A stretch of 64,000 bases of DNA from Trametopsis cervina (lineage: Eukaryota; Basidiomycota; Agaricomycetes; Polyporales; Irpicaceae). This document shows, piece after piece, positions 24,206 through 36,058 of this stretch; position 1 is the stretch's first letter; each line of letters begins with the position of its first letter. The translations under genes were made by a program, and so were the position numbers. The notes below the pieces were generated by a model. That model saw only the letters and a program-made list of their open reading frames with translations. It was not told the DNA's origin and made no database searches. The DNA lies in contig MU278355.1 of assembly GCA_022385755.1 (NCBI GenBank), positions 438,974 through 502,973 of the forward strand, in the 5' to 3' direction.

Positions 24206-25102
24206 CTATTCCTCAGAAGAGTGCGACATCAAGTACCCATCTTGAGTAAATAAATCCCAATCCCCTGGATAGGGATATGACATATCAAACCACCAACCAG
24301 GAGGACCACTCAGTTGCAGCCTGCTCTGAAACCTCTGGATGTCCTCCGCGGTCGGAAGTGGAATCGTCGCATCAGTCATGAAATCTCTGTTATTGTAGAT
24401 CGCAAAGAAGAAACAAAAACGTTCCAATCCGAGCCCAACAGCGACATGCTCAAATTGAAAGAATTGATCCGAAGGATAGCGATTGAGTCCGAGCTCTTTT
24501 TTAATGCAATGCACTAACGTTGCTCCGTAATGATATACATCTGGTGTTTCTTGGGTCATATTGACCTCATCATCATCATCATCGTAGTGGTCATTATCGG
24601 GGTAGATGGGGATGGTGTGGTCGGCATAGTCCTGAGCGATAGCAGCGGTCGCTTCAGGCGTGTCTCGGAGGAGGGCCATTAGGAGTTGGTAGGGGATGAG
24701 CCAGCCGAAGTGCATCAACGGGGTTTGGGGTCTGCCGCGTTTGGGAATGAGCCCCGGCAGCTTGTCCAACACATCTACTGCAAATGGCGTCAGCGCGAGC
24801 GCTGCCTGCTTTTTCTGTACCGGTAGTGAATATACAAGTCCGCATCAGCTATATGGTCCAGAGTTTTCCAGAGAGCATACCTCGACAAACTCTTGATATT
24901 GTTGAATCGTTCTGTCCGAACGCCGGAGCTTCAGTAACGAATGCGCTGCTTTCCACCATGAGACTAGGGTCTTGGTAACATATTCGACCTCTACGGGCCT
25001 TGGTTTTGAACGTTCCTCGAGAGCATCCTCCAGTTCAACCAGCTGGTCTCGATTTCGTTCTTCAATACATGCGGCGAGTTTGACTAAGCTAGAATCTGCC
25101 AT
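24206..25102 (-). CDS. Unrecognised family with GPPGWWFD motif, copy 1
   Basis: Family not recognised. Two exons: MADSSLVKLAACIEERNRDQ ... YQEFVE, then AALALTPFAVDVLDKLPGLI and the rest, joined by one intron (about 24,822-24,884). About 270 residues, no signal peptide or membrane span. The N-terminal half is charged and helical; the C-terminal half has MHFGWLIPYQLL, an acidic loop (DDDDDEV), PLPTAEDIQRFQSRLQLSGP and GPPGWWFDMSYPYPGDWDLF. The same blocks recur in the copy at 26,893-27,771, so the frame is under selection. The intron even keeps a similar stretch around the branch site. It is more likely a lineage-specific intracellular protein than an enzyme I can name. Confidence 0.75.
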
Positions 25103-25322
25103 CTTGCAAGCACAACGAGTGTGAGTGCGATTCAAATGAGGAGAGTAGTAGTGGCTGTTGACGTGGCTGTAGGCTCCATGTCTCTCGCCTGCCATCACCG
25201 TCCCAAAATGGAAACCGCGTTCATTCACTTCCCTCATCGTTGTTTCCCAGTAATACTCTTTTGCCAACACTTTCGTGGACTTGGCCAGGAATACTTTTTT
25301 CTCTTGTAGTCCGTCCACTCGC

Positions 25323-26400
25323 TGTACTCACGATTACAGCAAACGCTCTCGCCGCTCTTCCCAGGTTTCCCTAATGGAAGCTCAAACACATCCTCCCTCC
25401 CTCTGAACTTCGCTATGCAACTAGGCGTCGCCATGTACTCCGACATAATCACTCCGGAACAGCTGTTCACCGCCCTGCCCACCTCCAACGCGTCTCGCGA
25501 CTTTAACAGCACAGCAGCGAGCGCCGTCACGCTCGTGTCCAATATCTGAGCGGCGGACGTCTCAGACAGAGCGACTCATCCTCCGGGACTCCATCTCTGA
25601 CCTCTTCTATCTTCCCACAGGCTCTATGTTGAACGACGTTGCTATTCTTGACATGCAGTTCTCCGCCTCTTCCCCGCCGTGTTCTGTAGCAGGCATATGC
25701 TCTGTGTCTGGAACGTGCACCTGCCCGCCTGGCTTGACGGCCTCCTCTTGCGAGTCTTGCGCTGCGGGTTGTTGCCATGAACTACTTGGCTTGCTCTGCG
25801 GGGTACTAGTTCTGCAATGGTCCCGGGGAGCAGATGCTGTTTGAGTGCGCCGATCACAAACCCACTTTCTTCTTGCAATTGCTTGAACGGCGCTTGTGGG
25901 GACGAATTCTTCCAGGATTTCAATGTCAATCGTCAGGGTAAGTACCTGCCATCATGTACTGCATCCCAACACTCAACTGTATCCAGTTTTCCAGATTGGA
26001 TGCTCACACTGCGCGAACGCAACAGACGACAGTATCTCCTACAAGACCAACTTCGCACAGAGCGCAAACGACCGCGCGAAGTTGATCGCTACCTGGCCAA
26101 CTACAGAAACCTGGACAGTTTGCCCTAATGGCAGCTTCTCGACCGGCCCCACCTGCGCGCCCTGGTCTCCTCTATGCTAGGCGTGCACCGGTCCCACCTC
26201 GAATGGGAACGGCGTGTGTCAAGGCTTGAACATGACCACCAACCAGATTAAGCACGAGTGCGCCAGCCGTCCGTCCAAGTGCATGAGCTGCAAGATCCCC
26301 AACTTTACTATGGCCTCGGTGGTCGACCAGAGCGTAGTACACCGGGTGTCGCTCAAGTTCAGCCACCCGCGGTATCCGTTTCCTACCTCACTCTTCTAAT
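25323..26400 (+). pseudogene. Broken EGF/furin-like cysteine-rich secreted protein gene
   Basis: Plus-strand fragments in three frames read as pieces of a cysteine-rich secreted protein: PLNFAMQLGVAMYSDIITPE near 25,400; CSVAGICSVSGTCTCPPGLT (EGF-like) near 25,680; SSCNCLNGACG near 25,870; FQIGCSHCANATDDSISYKT near 25,990; CPNGSFSTGPTCAP near 26,120; CTGPTSNGNGVCQGLNMTTN near 26,180; and CASRPSKCMSC near 26,260. The order fits growth-factor-receptor/furin-like proteins of basidiomycetes. TGA at about 25,545, a frameshift near 25,770 and a TAG near 26,178 interrupt it, and the N-terminal signal region is missing. Some breaks could be unmodelled introns, but several fall inside cysteine modules. 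It sits between the two GPPGWWFD genes. Confidence 0.65.
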
Positions 26401-26892
26401 GCAAAGCATCGGCCATTCTCGACCATACCTCGATTTCCTCCCATTTGAGCTGCGCAACGGCGTCCGTTTCTCACTCGCGTGCTCATGTCTTCAGCGGCAC
26501 GGCGCGACCTCCTGCAGCCCTCGTAAAAATGGCATGATCGCGGCTCCCGCCCGCCCACTTTTCTTCGCAACCTGTTCGTATTCTTGTTCGCTCATACCAC
26601 CACTTATATACCGTGCTAGTCGGTATTTCCCCGGCTTGACTTGCACCTTTCTCTCGTGCTAGTACAGACATTGCTACCCCTTTGTATGTAGTTCGTCTCG
26701 TACCGTCGCCGTTGCATTACTGGTCAATTCATCGATTCTGCAGAAATCTGGGCTTATTATAATACATCGTAGGACAACAGAATTCTGAAGCGTGGCTGCA
26801 TTGCAAGATGACAAAACAATGCTACGGAGATCATTCAGTGTCAAACCAGGTCTGCCAGCGCAAGTCATTGCAAACAGCACTCACCGAAGAGG

Positions 26893-27771
26893 CTACTTCA
26901 GAAAATCTGTCACTGGGCATACCTCTCTTGTGAACGTTGACCAATCTTCCCAGCGGTAATACATGTGGTCGAACCACCAGCCAGGGGGGCCTCTAAGTCC
27001 TAGCCTCTCCTGAAATCTGTTGATGTGCTCTGCAGTCGGAAGCGGCCATTTGGCTCTCGGCATGAGATGGTGGTTGCTGTAAATCGCAATAAATTCGTTG
27101 TTGTAATACCCTATCTCTCTCTCGACGCAAACCTGCGTAAGTTGGAAGAAGTCGCCTGATAACGTTTTGTCGAATCCTAGGGATTTGTAAACGATAGATA
27201 GCATTGTATCCGCTTCATCTATTGGGTGCTGCTGCCGTTGCGGCTGTGGTTCGATTTCGTCATCGTCATCAGAGTCCGGCTCCCACAATGTATTCCTTTT
27301 GTCCCAATCAGGGCCGCATTCCTTTATGACCAAGGCCGACAGTACTTGATAGGGGACGAGCCAGCCGAAGTGCATCATCGGGGCTTTGCGTGTGCCAAGG
27401 TTGGGGATGAGGACTGGCATCTTGTCCAGGAAATCCGCCGGAAGTGGCGTCTGCAATAACACTTTACGCCGCACCTAAAGAGCGTGTGCAGGTCTGCGTC
27501 AGCTAGGTGAGCATAGATATTGAGGGATAGAACGCACCTCAGTGCACTCCTTGACTATAGGTGACTCTTCATTTCTAAGAGACCGCCTAACCCGCATAGC
27601 CGGGTCATTCATCAGCCACCACCATCTGTGCAGAAGGCTGGAGATGTCGTCGATGTCTTCAATAGCCCTCGGTGTTGTACGCTCTTCGAAAGCAGCTTTC
27701 AGTTCCTCGAACTCTTCCCTAGATAGTTGTCCCAAGCTCAAAGTAAACCTAGCCAGAACTTGTGCAGCCAT
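26893..27771 (-). CDS. Unrecognised family with GPPGWWFD motif, copy 2
   Basis: Paralog of the gene at 24,206-25,102, same strand, about 2.7 kb away. Two exons joined by an intron near 27,476-27,538: MAAQVLARFTLSLGQLSREE ... VKECTE, then VRRKVLLQTPLPADFLDKMP. Shared blocks: a basic/acidic helical N terminus (FEELKAAFEERTTPR), MHFGWLVPYQVLSALV, an acidic loop (DSDDDDEIE), PLPTAEHINRFQERLGLRGP and GPPGWWFDHMYYRWEDWSTF. Overall identity looks moderate, so the duplication is not recent, yet the motifs and the intron position are kept. Function unknown. ATG 27771 was chosen because an upstream in-frame Met at 27,822 has no counterpart in copy 1. Confidence 0.75.
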
Positions 27772-28887
27772 GGTGGGATAGCAGGTGTGAAGAAGCTTTG
27801 GATAGTGAGGACGTATGATCATATAACTACGACTGCTTTATAGGTTTTCAGATACAGATGCTCATGTTGTTACGTATAATGTGGCCGGCAGCGCCCGTGT
27901 AGAAAAGCTCCTAGGCTCGTCCCCACACTGTCCCCATCCGTTCTGGGTTTCCAGAACTTGCCTTTCTTGGAAGACGCGCTGACTGCGAGTGGACTGAGTC
28001 TAAAAAGCTCCTATTGTAGCTATCATCCGAAAGATCTCGAACAGCATCACATCAGCTCAAGTGATAGGCTAAGATGTCTTCTTGTAGTCAGCAGCCAGAG
28101 GGGTCGTGCTTGAGAGCTGTTTACAAACCGATACAGAAGCCCAACCGTCGCTTGAGATACACAGTTAGGACTTCGGTGAGCGCTAGTTTTACCACGGCTA
28201 CTAATCAGGCTCAGGATCCTGACTCCGAGAGACAGACTTCCAGCTGTTCATCAAACGATAGGCCTTCCGAACATATCGTACAGGGAATGAATATCTCCAC
28301 GTGCTCGTATATAACGAAACGGCAGAAGGGCTGAGTTCGGAGCTAACAGTCACAGCAGAGTGCTCCTATGAGACTCGTAGAGTGGCCATGGTGAGTGCAC
28401 ATGCATAGAGCCAGTGCCTCGCTGATTTGAATGGTTCACAACAAGTACAAGGTCATCTTGTATTCCACTTTCCAGCAACCGATAGGCGGCTAGGTTGAAC
28501 AACACATGCAGTCGGACATGCAGTCGGACTTCGTTTGAATTCAATACGGCTTCGAAGCTACCTCTACTGTACCGCCTGCGGTCTGTACCAATGGGGACTG
28601 AACACCACGCAACTGATAGGTCGTAGAATGATCGGGTATATTCAAGCGTCGTTGTTCATGCGAGCCGCCTATTGTCTAGTCGTTGTTTTTGAAGCTCCTC
28701 CCAGGATGTATGCGAAATTACACATCGGTGAGCAGTTCTGACGGTGCTTGTTATGCTTACTACGAGTACCTATATGCTCGCTAGGACAGTCTCACCTGAC
28801 ACGCGGTCTGTTCTTCATATAAATACGTCTGTCTCTGCCCAGCTAACTCCCATTCCTACAGCACCCACTGCATGATCAAGTTGTACA
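27772..28887 (+). promoter_or_regulatory. Intergenic region with TATA box and upstream ORF of the next gene
   Basis: About 1.1 kb with only short doubtful frames (for example 28,074-28,334). TATAAAT at 28,818-28,824 lies 70 bases before the ATG at 28,888. An upstream ATG at 28,872 opens an 18-codon frame that overlaps the main start in another frame and ends at 28,925, which could lower translation of the main frame. Confidence 0.45.
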
Positions 28888-30016
28888 ATGACATCACAGC
28901 CTCAAGCCCCGATTCAAGTGTCTAAGGGGAAACCCTCGAACTGGCTTGACCTCGAGTCCAGTGATCGTGATATTTTCTGTCGTAATTATCTGTATCTGTA
29001 TAACGAGGCTAAGCAGCTAGACTTAGAAGCTGGATGGCATGGCCTTGTTGACTATGTCATACTCTGCGCAATTCAACGCACAAGGCAGCCGGGGCTTAAT
29101 ACTCTGTTCATTAGTTGGCCACAATATCCTGCCATTGTTCCTCAAGTCCCTGAGCCTGAACCCCCTGGTACGTTACTACTGTGTTGAGTTGGGTTGTGCA
29201 ATCAAAAGCTCACTATACCGCAAAGCGGCAGACGTTGTCCCAGGCCTTGCTAGACGCCATCGCAGTGCAACTACGAGCGGCTCGTTCTATAGTCTGAGTA
29301 ATGCGCCTTCCGTAGTGGAACAGATGGACGACGTCAGTGCCGTATTTAGCTCTATATCTATAGGTGACTCCTCCATCTCGACTAAGCCCCGAAAGACTAG
29401 ACGGCAGCCTGATAAACCGACTGAGGTGGAAAGGGATGATCGTGTACGGTACCCTGATTGGGTGGTTCTATATGGAGAATATCAGCACAACCCAAGCGAC
29501 GTCACGTTTAGGGTCACTGAGCAAAGAACAGCTAACACGCCAACAGTCCGCATAGCGTGTGTAATTGAGCTCAAGCGGATCCCCCCCGTGGAAGAATTTC
29601 CGTACATGCTTATTGACGGCTCTGACATGGAAGCACACCGTGTCGAGAGATTTCTGAAAACCGGCAAGATAAAGCAGCAAGTTTTTGAGCAAATACAGGC
29701 GCTTTTTTCGTCCGATAGTTTTGCAGAGCAAAGGAAAATCTGGCACATCCTTATTGTGGGCAATTACTTTGTGGCTCGCATCTTCCATCGAGAGACGTTT
29801 GTTAAACGCGACTGGATACCTTTCATACCTGAGAAGATCGAGCTATCAAAGGTGCCACCATGGAAAGCTATGTCACCTTCCCAAGGGAACTTGTATTCCA
29901 TAGTAAATGATGGTGGAAACGATTTCAGCGCCGAATTTAAGGCCAACTGGACAAAGGGACGTGCCCAAGCGGCGGGTGAGATACATGATCTATCTACCTT
30001 GCAAGGGCGAAGATAG
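28888..30016 (+). CDS. Putative PD-(D/E)XK-like protein
   Basis: Two exons joined by an intron about 29,167-29,224 (CCT G|GTACGT ... GCAAAG|CG); the product is about 355 residues. An N-terminal helical segment (NWLDLESSDRDIFCRNYLYL) is followed by a Ser-rich and basic linker. The central text RVRYPDWVVLYGEYQ ... VRIACVIELKRIPP gives the spaced D, then ExK, expected of a PD-(D/E)XK nuclease-like core, and IWHILIVGNYFVARIFH could be a later core strand. I recognise the pattern, not the family. Such proteins in basidiomycetes are often multicopy and poorly known. An alternative is an unrelated alpha/beta protein with chance ELK. A short uORF overlaps the start. No transposase or repeat is visible beside it. 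Confidence 0.55.
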
Positions 30017-30205
30017 ATGTATCGGATATGTTTTGCGAGAAGGACGGTCCCGTTTCCTCAGCGTGTCGGACATCACGTCTACTATGTAACCAATTCAAAT
30101 ATTGCAATTCATTCCTATGTTATATTTGATTCGTGTGCAGACAGAAAGGGGGACAGGCGAAACGGACTGAACTATTAGTTTACACCTGAAAATCAACACA
30201 ACCCG

Positions 30206-32281
30206 TTAAGCGAAGGTCTTGCACCCATAATCGGCATTGCCCTCTCTTGTGAGAGTGAGGATATGGACTGCAACTCTTGAGCATTGTAACGCGGGTATGC
30301 ACGAAGCACGTACCTCCCAGAAGTCGCATAGTGAAGCCAACTTCGCAGTAGCAACTAGTAGTGCAAACAGTAAGCTCGACACATAAACGCGGAGACGGGG
30401 AATATGTACAAATAGTATATCCACTTGCGGCGGAAGACCTCGATTTCTTCTCTTCCGCGTGCCCCCTGCATAACGTCGGGGAACTCGTCTCTAAGGGCTG
30501 TTACGCATGTGCAATGAACTTTCAGAGTAATGACAGACGGCCCAATCCTCACCTCGTTCGATTTGCCCGTACATCTCGTCCCCGTTTTCGGGTGCAAGGA
30601 ACCCGGCTTCGAAACGTCGTCTCCATTCTCGTAACGTGCGAGCGTAGTGCGGACCGATGTTGTTGATAGACTCGACGAGCAGCCGGCCAGAGGCTGCTGA
30701 TACGACGGCTGATGTGAGTTGTGTCACCGTTGGGAGGATTCCTCCAGGAAAAACTGGAGAGTAAAGGCGTTTCAGTCAGATGTGGCAGTTTCTTCCTCGA
30801 AGGAGCTCAACACATACTCTAAATCGACCTGTTGAGCCACCATGAATTAATGGTTTGCAATAAGATCGTACCCATTTACGAATGAAGTCCTCTGTCTTCA
30901 CATACTCGGCATCCCTGGCTTCAGGGATCGTAATGCCTTGAATGACTGCAACACCGGTATCCTTTTTCAACGCCCAGTCAATCTTTGCAAAGTATGTCTG
31001 CAGCAGGGGCGCCGCATGTTGAGACGGGAATTTGAGACGACTGATCGCGAAACGTACCTCATAGAACTCCTTGCCGACGGCTTCGATCATCTCGATGCTA
31101 ACGACCCTGTCAAAGGCCCCCTGCCATTCGAGTGGCATTGCTCGGTAATCCATGAGATGAACCCGCACTCGATCAGTGAGGCCGTCTTGTACGAGCTTAT
31201 TCTGCACGTAATCTGCTTGCTGCACAGACAATGTGATGGTCTCTATCGTCGTATTTTCTATGGTTTCTGCAATGAGGCACGATAAAGAGCCCCAGCCGGA
31301 GCCAATCTCGAGCACCTAAGGAACATCTCAAAATGCGTCAAACGAAATCGGGCATGGACGCTTACACGGTGTCCGGGTCTAATGTCAGCCTTCTCGATGA
31401 TATGCCGCAGCTTTCTCATCTGTGCGTTGTGTAGATCGTCCTCCATCCCTTCACGAGCCGGCCCGGACTCCCCAAGCTTCAGATCGGCGTCGAGGGAGGG
31501 AAAGATCGCGCAGGAGTATGTCATATCTTTTGATAAGAACGCTAAGAGGCGGCAGCGCATCGGTCGGCAGGTTATGGGCGAGTGTCAAGTAAGAATCCAT
31601 ACCTGCAAAAATATCGTTACCCAGGTCATAATGAGCGCTGATATTTGGCTGAGCGTTTTGAAGAGAGGCTACGAATCGACCGACAGTGACTCGAGCTGGA
31701 ATTGAAAATATGCGGGTGAGAGCTGATGTTGTAAAGGACGTTATGACTTTCGTGCGCGAGTTTAGTATGAATATCTGCAAGAGCAATATTTAGGATCGGA
31801 GGGCCCGGGGCAGAGAGTTGGAACTTACGCGGAAGACGTCGACGAGCTGATCAGGTTCCACGTCGATATCCCCAAACATGTACGCCTCAGCGAAGCCTAA
31901 ATCTGGCGATGCAACAAGCCGCAGAAAGAATCTTCTGTTCTTCAAGACAATAGTGGCTTTAGGTCTGGAGGAAGTCGCGACAGCCGAAACATGCAACTGC
32001 GAATTGTCAGTCTTGGCTGGGAAGTAATATGTCTCTAGAGGCTTCTCGATTATGAGTTGTCCCTGGGCAATCCCCTGCAATGTCCTGTACATAAAATCAG
32101 ACTCGGTCGACGGGAGTGAGACATTAATGGCTCACTTTATGACTGCATTTTCGGCGAGGCCTGCAACGAGTTCACTCTTAGCGAGTGCATAGAACGCCGC
32201 TTGTGAGGAACTAGCCCATATATCCGAAATACTAGAGAGTATCGTTCGCTGATGTTGAACACGCGTTGTGGACGTCGTCAT
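30206..32281 (-). CDS. Cyclopropane-fatty-acyl-phospholipid synthase
   Basis: AdoMet-dependent enzyme of the CFA/mycolic acid synthase family that adds a methylene across a double bond of phospholipid acyl chains. Nine or so exons. Seen: GLAENAVIK start region, TIVLKNRRFFLRLVASPDLG, AEAYMFGDIDVEPDQLVDVF (typical CFA N-domain), SAHYDLGNDIFAAFLSKDMT, motif I VLEIGSGWGSL, RVHLMDYRAMP, FDRVVSIEMIEAVGKEFYE, and the end YFCYCEVGFTMRLLG followed by VAVHILTLTREGN after a further intron. The final exons are short and only this splicing pattern restores the family C terminus. Start ATG 32281 was chosen; an upstream in-frame Met at 32,383 would add a hydrophobic stretch. A TGY-rich codon bias is absent. 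Stop TAA is at 30,208-30,206. Confidence 0.85.
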
Positions 32282-32701
32282 GGCAGAGGTGAAAGTTGAG
32301 ACAGAGGGCAAGAAAGAGGACCATGTGCACAAGGCCGGCAGGGGACATACGAGTCCCCTGCGCGATTTTAGGAAAGCTGCCATTGCAAAGTAGAGGATCA
32401 CATCGCGATGCCCCCAATAGGCGCCTTCATGATTCCGTTAAGGGAACCGTTCAAGGTGACAACCCCTTGATTGACGTCCATGTTAGATCTGCGTAATGAG
32501 TCCGGAATAAAGAATCGCAAGCGTCTGTAATGTTTTGAGCAGAAGATGTCATTGCAAAAAGTACTTGCCATACATACACACGCGATGACCATATTACAGG
32601 AGTAATACATATAGATACATCCACTGGGTAAAGGCAGAACCCTGAGACGAATTATGTTATTAAAGGACAAACGATAGGCTGTAGTATGACAAACCCTGCA
32701 T
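32282..32701. other. Intergenic region upstream of the CFA synthase gene
   Basis: 420 bases between the CFA start and the stop of the siroheme gene, both minus strand. It must hold the CFA promoter and the siroheme terminator. No box is clear. Confidence 0.3.
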
Positions 32702-34629
32702 TTACATTCGCTCCCACTCAGCCTCTAAACCCTCGGTTATCCGCCACCCTTGTCCATCCAACCACTTGGCGATCCTCTCGCCATCCTTGGTCTCGGCACC
32801 ATCCTCCAATATGCTTACATCCCCGGTATCCCACAGGGACAAGACAGACCACCCAATAACCAGCATTCCTGGAGGCCGTTGCTCGCCTACGCTCTCGAGG
32901 GCTTGAGCGATCGAGGAGAGGGTGGAGAATATAACGCGCTGATCAGGCATCGACGCGCGCTCAATCAGCGCGATAGGTGTGTTCGCAGGATAGGCTGCGC
33001 CTGCTCGTCGTTCCACTGCCTCGCTGAGCAACGTGTCCAGAATCTGGGGAAGGCGTGCGACACCCATGAGAAGCACCAATGTGCGGCTTCGTTCGTACCC
33101 AGGAAGTTGCACTTCTTTGCCTTGTCTTCCGACACCAGTGCACACGACGAAAGATTCTGCCGCGCCGCGCTGGGTGACAGGAATGCCGGCGAATGTGGGT
33201 CCAGCAAGGACAGAGGACACCCCAGGGATGACGGTGGGCTCATAGCCGTGTGAGCGGAAATACAGAACTTCTTCACCTGCGCGCCCATACACTGAGGGAT
33301 CACCTTGCTTGAGCTATGACGATCGAGGACGTCAGTATGTTGGCGTAGAGGGCCGGTAGAAATATCACGCACGCGGACGACAGTTTTGCCCTTCTTCGCG
33401 GCCTCAATGGCAGCCTCCATCAGTTCGTTCTGCGCACCATCCGCGTTACCGGGGAATTTTCTTGCTATCCGCACCTCAACGTGAGGGGGAATGATCGCGA
33501 GCACCGCAGCTGGAACAAGCTTGTCGGATAGAACCACGTCTGCATGTTTGGTGAGAGCGTTGTGCGTGGCGACTGTTAGAAGTGAAGGATGGCCAGGTCC
33601 TGAACCAACGAGGAGTATTCTTCCACAAGTTTCTGGTGACAAGGACAACGAGTGCAACGAAGAGACCTCGCTGTCTCCGGGGTGGGACTGCATTCCATCC
33701 GGCTTGTTTCGCCCGCTCCCAGTCGAAAGTCCACTCTGACCATCCAACACATTATCCATCTCTTCGAGCGACATCTTCGCTAGCCGAGCTATTGGCCAAT
33801 ACTCGCTGACTTGAGCGACCCATTTCATACGGCGCCTTGCACTCTCCACGGATGTTTCAGTTTCTTGAGTAGCACGAGAACGCTGCGGGACAGGCTTGTT
33901 AGGAGTCGTCACGCTCTCCTCGCTCTCCTCAGCGACGTCCACATTCTCCGCGACAGCTTCCGACTCCGTGCTTGATGCCTTCGCCAACTCTCGCAGCTGC
34001 CCAACCTTCTGCACCGCACCACCGATCTCCTTCGGGAGCCTGGTGACGACGTCCCTCCTTATCCGACCCGACAACCGACAGCCTTTCCCATTCGTGGTGA
34101 CACCGATCTGTAGAGGAGAAGGCTGGTTGTTCTCGGGGTCAACGAAGCGGTGTGTTGAGGTGAAGGAGAAGTCGCATAAAGCCGGAGCATCGGTGACATT
34201 TACAGGTATGTTGCGCGAGCGACAGACATGGGCGATCTGAGCGGCGGACTCAGACCCCCGTCGGAAGCCTTGACTCCCATCTCCGAGAATCGTGTCCGTG
34301 ACGACGACGAAAGCAACTCCGGGGGAGCTGGAAAGGTAGCCGTCCAAAGCTGCCGCATCCGTGTCACCTTGCGATTTGACCGAGGAGCATGGAATCGAAG
34401 CAATATCGAGCAGTGTGAGTTGGCCCCGCTGAGCTCTCCATTTGAGCTCTTCGCATGCAGAGGCTTCGCCGCCTTTTGCGATTACTACTACGGAGGAGTC
34501 GGCCTCGAGAGCGGAGAAGGCGCGCGAGGCAGCTAGAGAGTTTGAGCCTACGATGAGGACAGTTCGTGCTTGAAGTCTGAAAGACAGCAAAAGCGAGGCA
34601 CCGCCCACTGGTGAGGGAAAAGCGGCCAT
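32702..34629 (-). CDS. Uroporphyrin-III C-methyltransferase with Met8-like domain (siroheme synthase)
   Basis: Siroheme is the cofactor of sulfite and nitrite reductase. The N-terminal third is a Met8/CysG-N-like NAD-binding domain (TVLIVGSNSLAASRAFSALE, IPVNVTDAPALCDFSFTST), which in relatives oxidises precorrin-2 and inserts iron. A charged linker follows. The C-terminal part is the SUMT methyltransferase: GRILLVGSGPGHPSLLTVAT, ADVVLSDKLVPAAVL, RLKQGDPSVYGRAGEEVLYF, VIPGVSSVLAGPTFAGIPVT and RTLVLLMGVARLPQ. One intron near 33,309-33,372 splits VVR and LKQGDPS; both ends join in frame. Budding yeast has these activities on Met1 and Met8 separately; the fusion is also found in other fungi. ATG 34629 begins closer to homology than 34713. 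Confidence 0.9.
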
Positions 34630-35190
34630 GGCGGGGTCGTGGAGTGAATTCAAGTGCAAGACAGGGATAAATGTTGTGTATCCACTCACCGCAGGACTTT
34701 CCGCCTTACACATGAGAAAAATTATTACCAGAGCTGACTCCTCTCGTTATCTGGGCGGGATTGAAGTGCAAATCGCCTCATGATTGCAGAGAGACGCAAT
34801 CATGAGCACACCATTGGACAGACGCGCCGGATAGAAAGTTGATGCGCCTTTCCCCCACGTTTCATTCCGCGCATCCTGATAAACTCGCCCCTCTCGTCGT
34901 TGCCGCCTCCTGCCGTTTTGGGCCGGAGCGTTAGTCACGTGTCAATCATCGCATTCAGCTTCTAAACCGTCACGGACATCTTTCGCGCCTTTGTCTTGAA
35001 CTTCGGCTACAAACCTACTAGATTCACGAAAGCACAACACCGACTATATCTCATAGCTGATAACTTACATAAGTGAATGCAGTACTTGCGCCCCTAGGAT
35101 TGAATGCTGCTACAATAGCTGATTGCGGTTTGGCTATTTTGACGTCAACAGCGAATCTTTTTGTATATTGGTACGGACGCGATGCACTTG
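34630..35190. other. Intergenic region upstream of the siroheme gene and CE16 duplication
   Basis: No gene seen. Contains the start side of the siroheme gene promoter and ends where the tandem repeat unit begins near 35,190. Confidence 0.35.
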
Positions 35191-35418
35191 AGACACTGGC
35201 TTCTTGTAATCGCTCGCGGGGTGCAAGTGTCGTCAGGTGGACTGCCCTCTCCCTTGCAGTTGCGAGTACAATGAAGCCTTGCGTTGCGTTTCCTTGACTT
35301 CGATGTCAACTGAGCGAGTGTGTTAAAGAGGTCACATTGTACTGTCATCCGCTGTCCTAAGGTGAGTTTCCTTGATTATGTCGAATCACGGCCTTCTCAA
35401 CCTTATTCAACAGGATTG

Positions 35419-35441
35419 TTTTCTCCCGCGGAAAACCCGCG
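35419..35441 (+). promoter_or_regulatory. CCGCGG element in CE16 promoter A
   Basis: TTTTCTCCCGCGGAAAA followed by CCCGCG about 620 bases upstream of the start. The copy in promoter B (38,574-38,596) keeps the core exactly while surrounding sequence has drifted. A factor site is an inference. Confidence 0.3.
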
Positions 35442-36058
35442 TTGAGGCCATCTCGTGATGACGGTCATCTGGCGCAACTATGGATTTGAAGATGCGATGG
35501 TTATTACTTCAATCAATCTTCCAGAATATTGCGTTTGCCAGCATCCGACCATTTACCGATATAGATGTTCTACTCCAGGTTTTGGTGACAGACCAGTATC
35601 CACAGATCGACATCACACCTCACTACTGTCATGAGGTGAATCTACAGTTGTGGCGCCAGCGAGAAGTGTATCGTCGAAATATGATACCAAAATTTAGCTG
35701 TGAGTGTCACGCCCGTGGCAAGACATGCTATACTAATATTTACTAACGACGCACCGTAGACCGAGTAACATCGGCTTTTAGACAGCATCAAGTTCTGAAT
35801 AGACCTGCGGTTCCGCTGCTTCTCCATGGTAGATAGTCGGTGCTCATTGGGGCCACTCCTGACCGCCCTCTGACAGGCATCGGTCCTCATAAATGCCAAG
35901 GGCGGGATAACCGGCAGTAGCTATCCGAATATGGTCCGCACAGACGTATTGCAGGGAGGCATATCGTCGTCTGACTTTCTATCGAGGTATTCCCAGTGTT
36001 TCTTAAGGCGGGAGGAACGCAACGGGTGTCCCTCTGTAAGCCTTTACGCATACACGTT

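Noticed and set aside
24820..24890. Possible extra exon (ADADL) shared by the GPPGWWFD paralogs
   Set aside because: It would need a 32-35 nt intron and leads to a stop; the shared text fits the branch site (CTGAC/CTGAT) instead.
28074..28334. 86-codon plus frame before the PD-(D/E)XK gene
   Set aside because: Ser/Gln-rich without conserved content; no promoter signals that separate it from noise.
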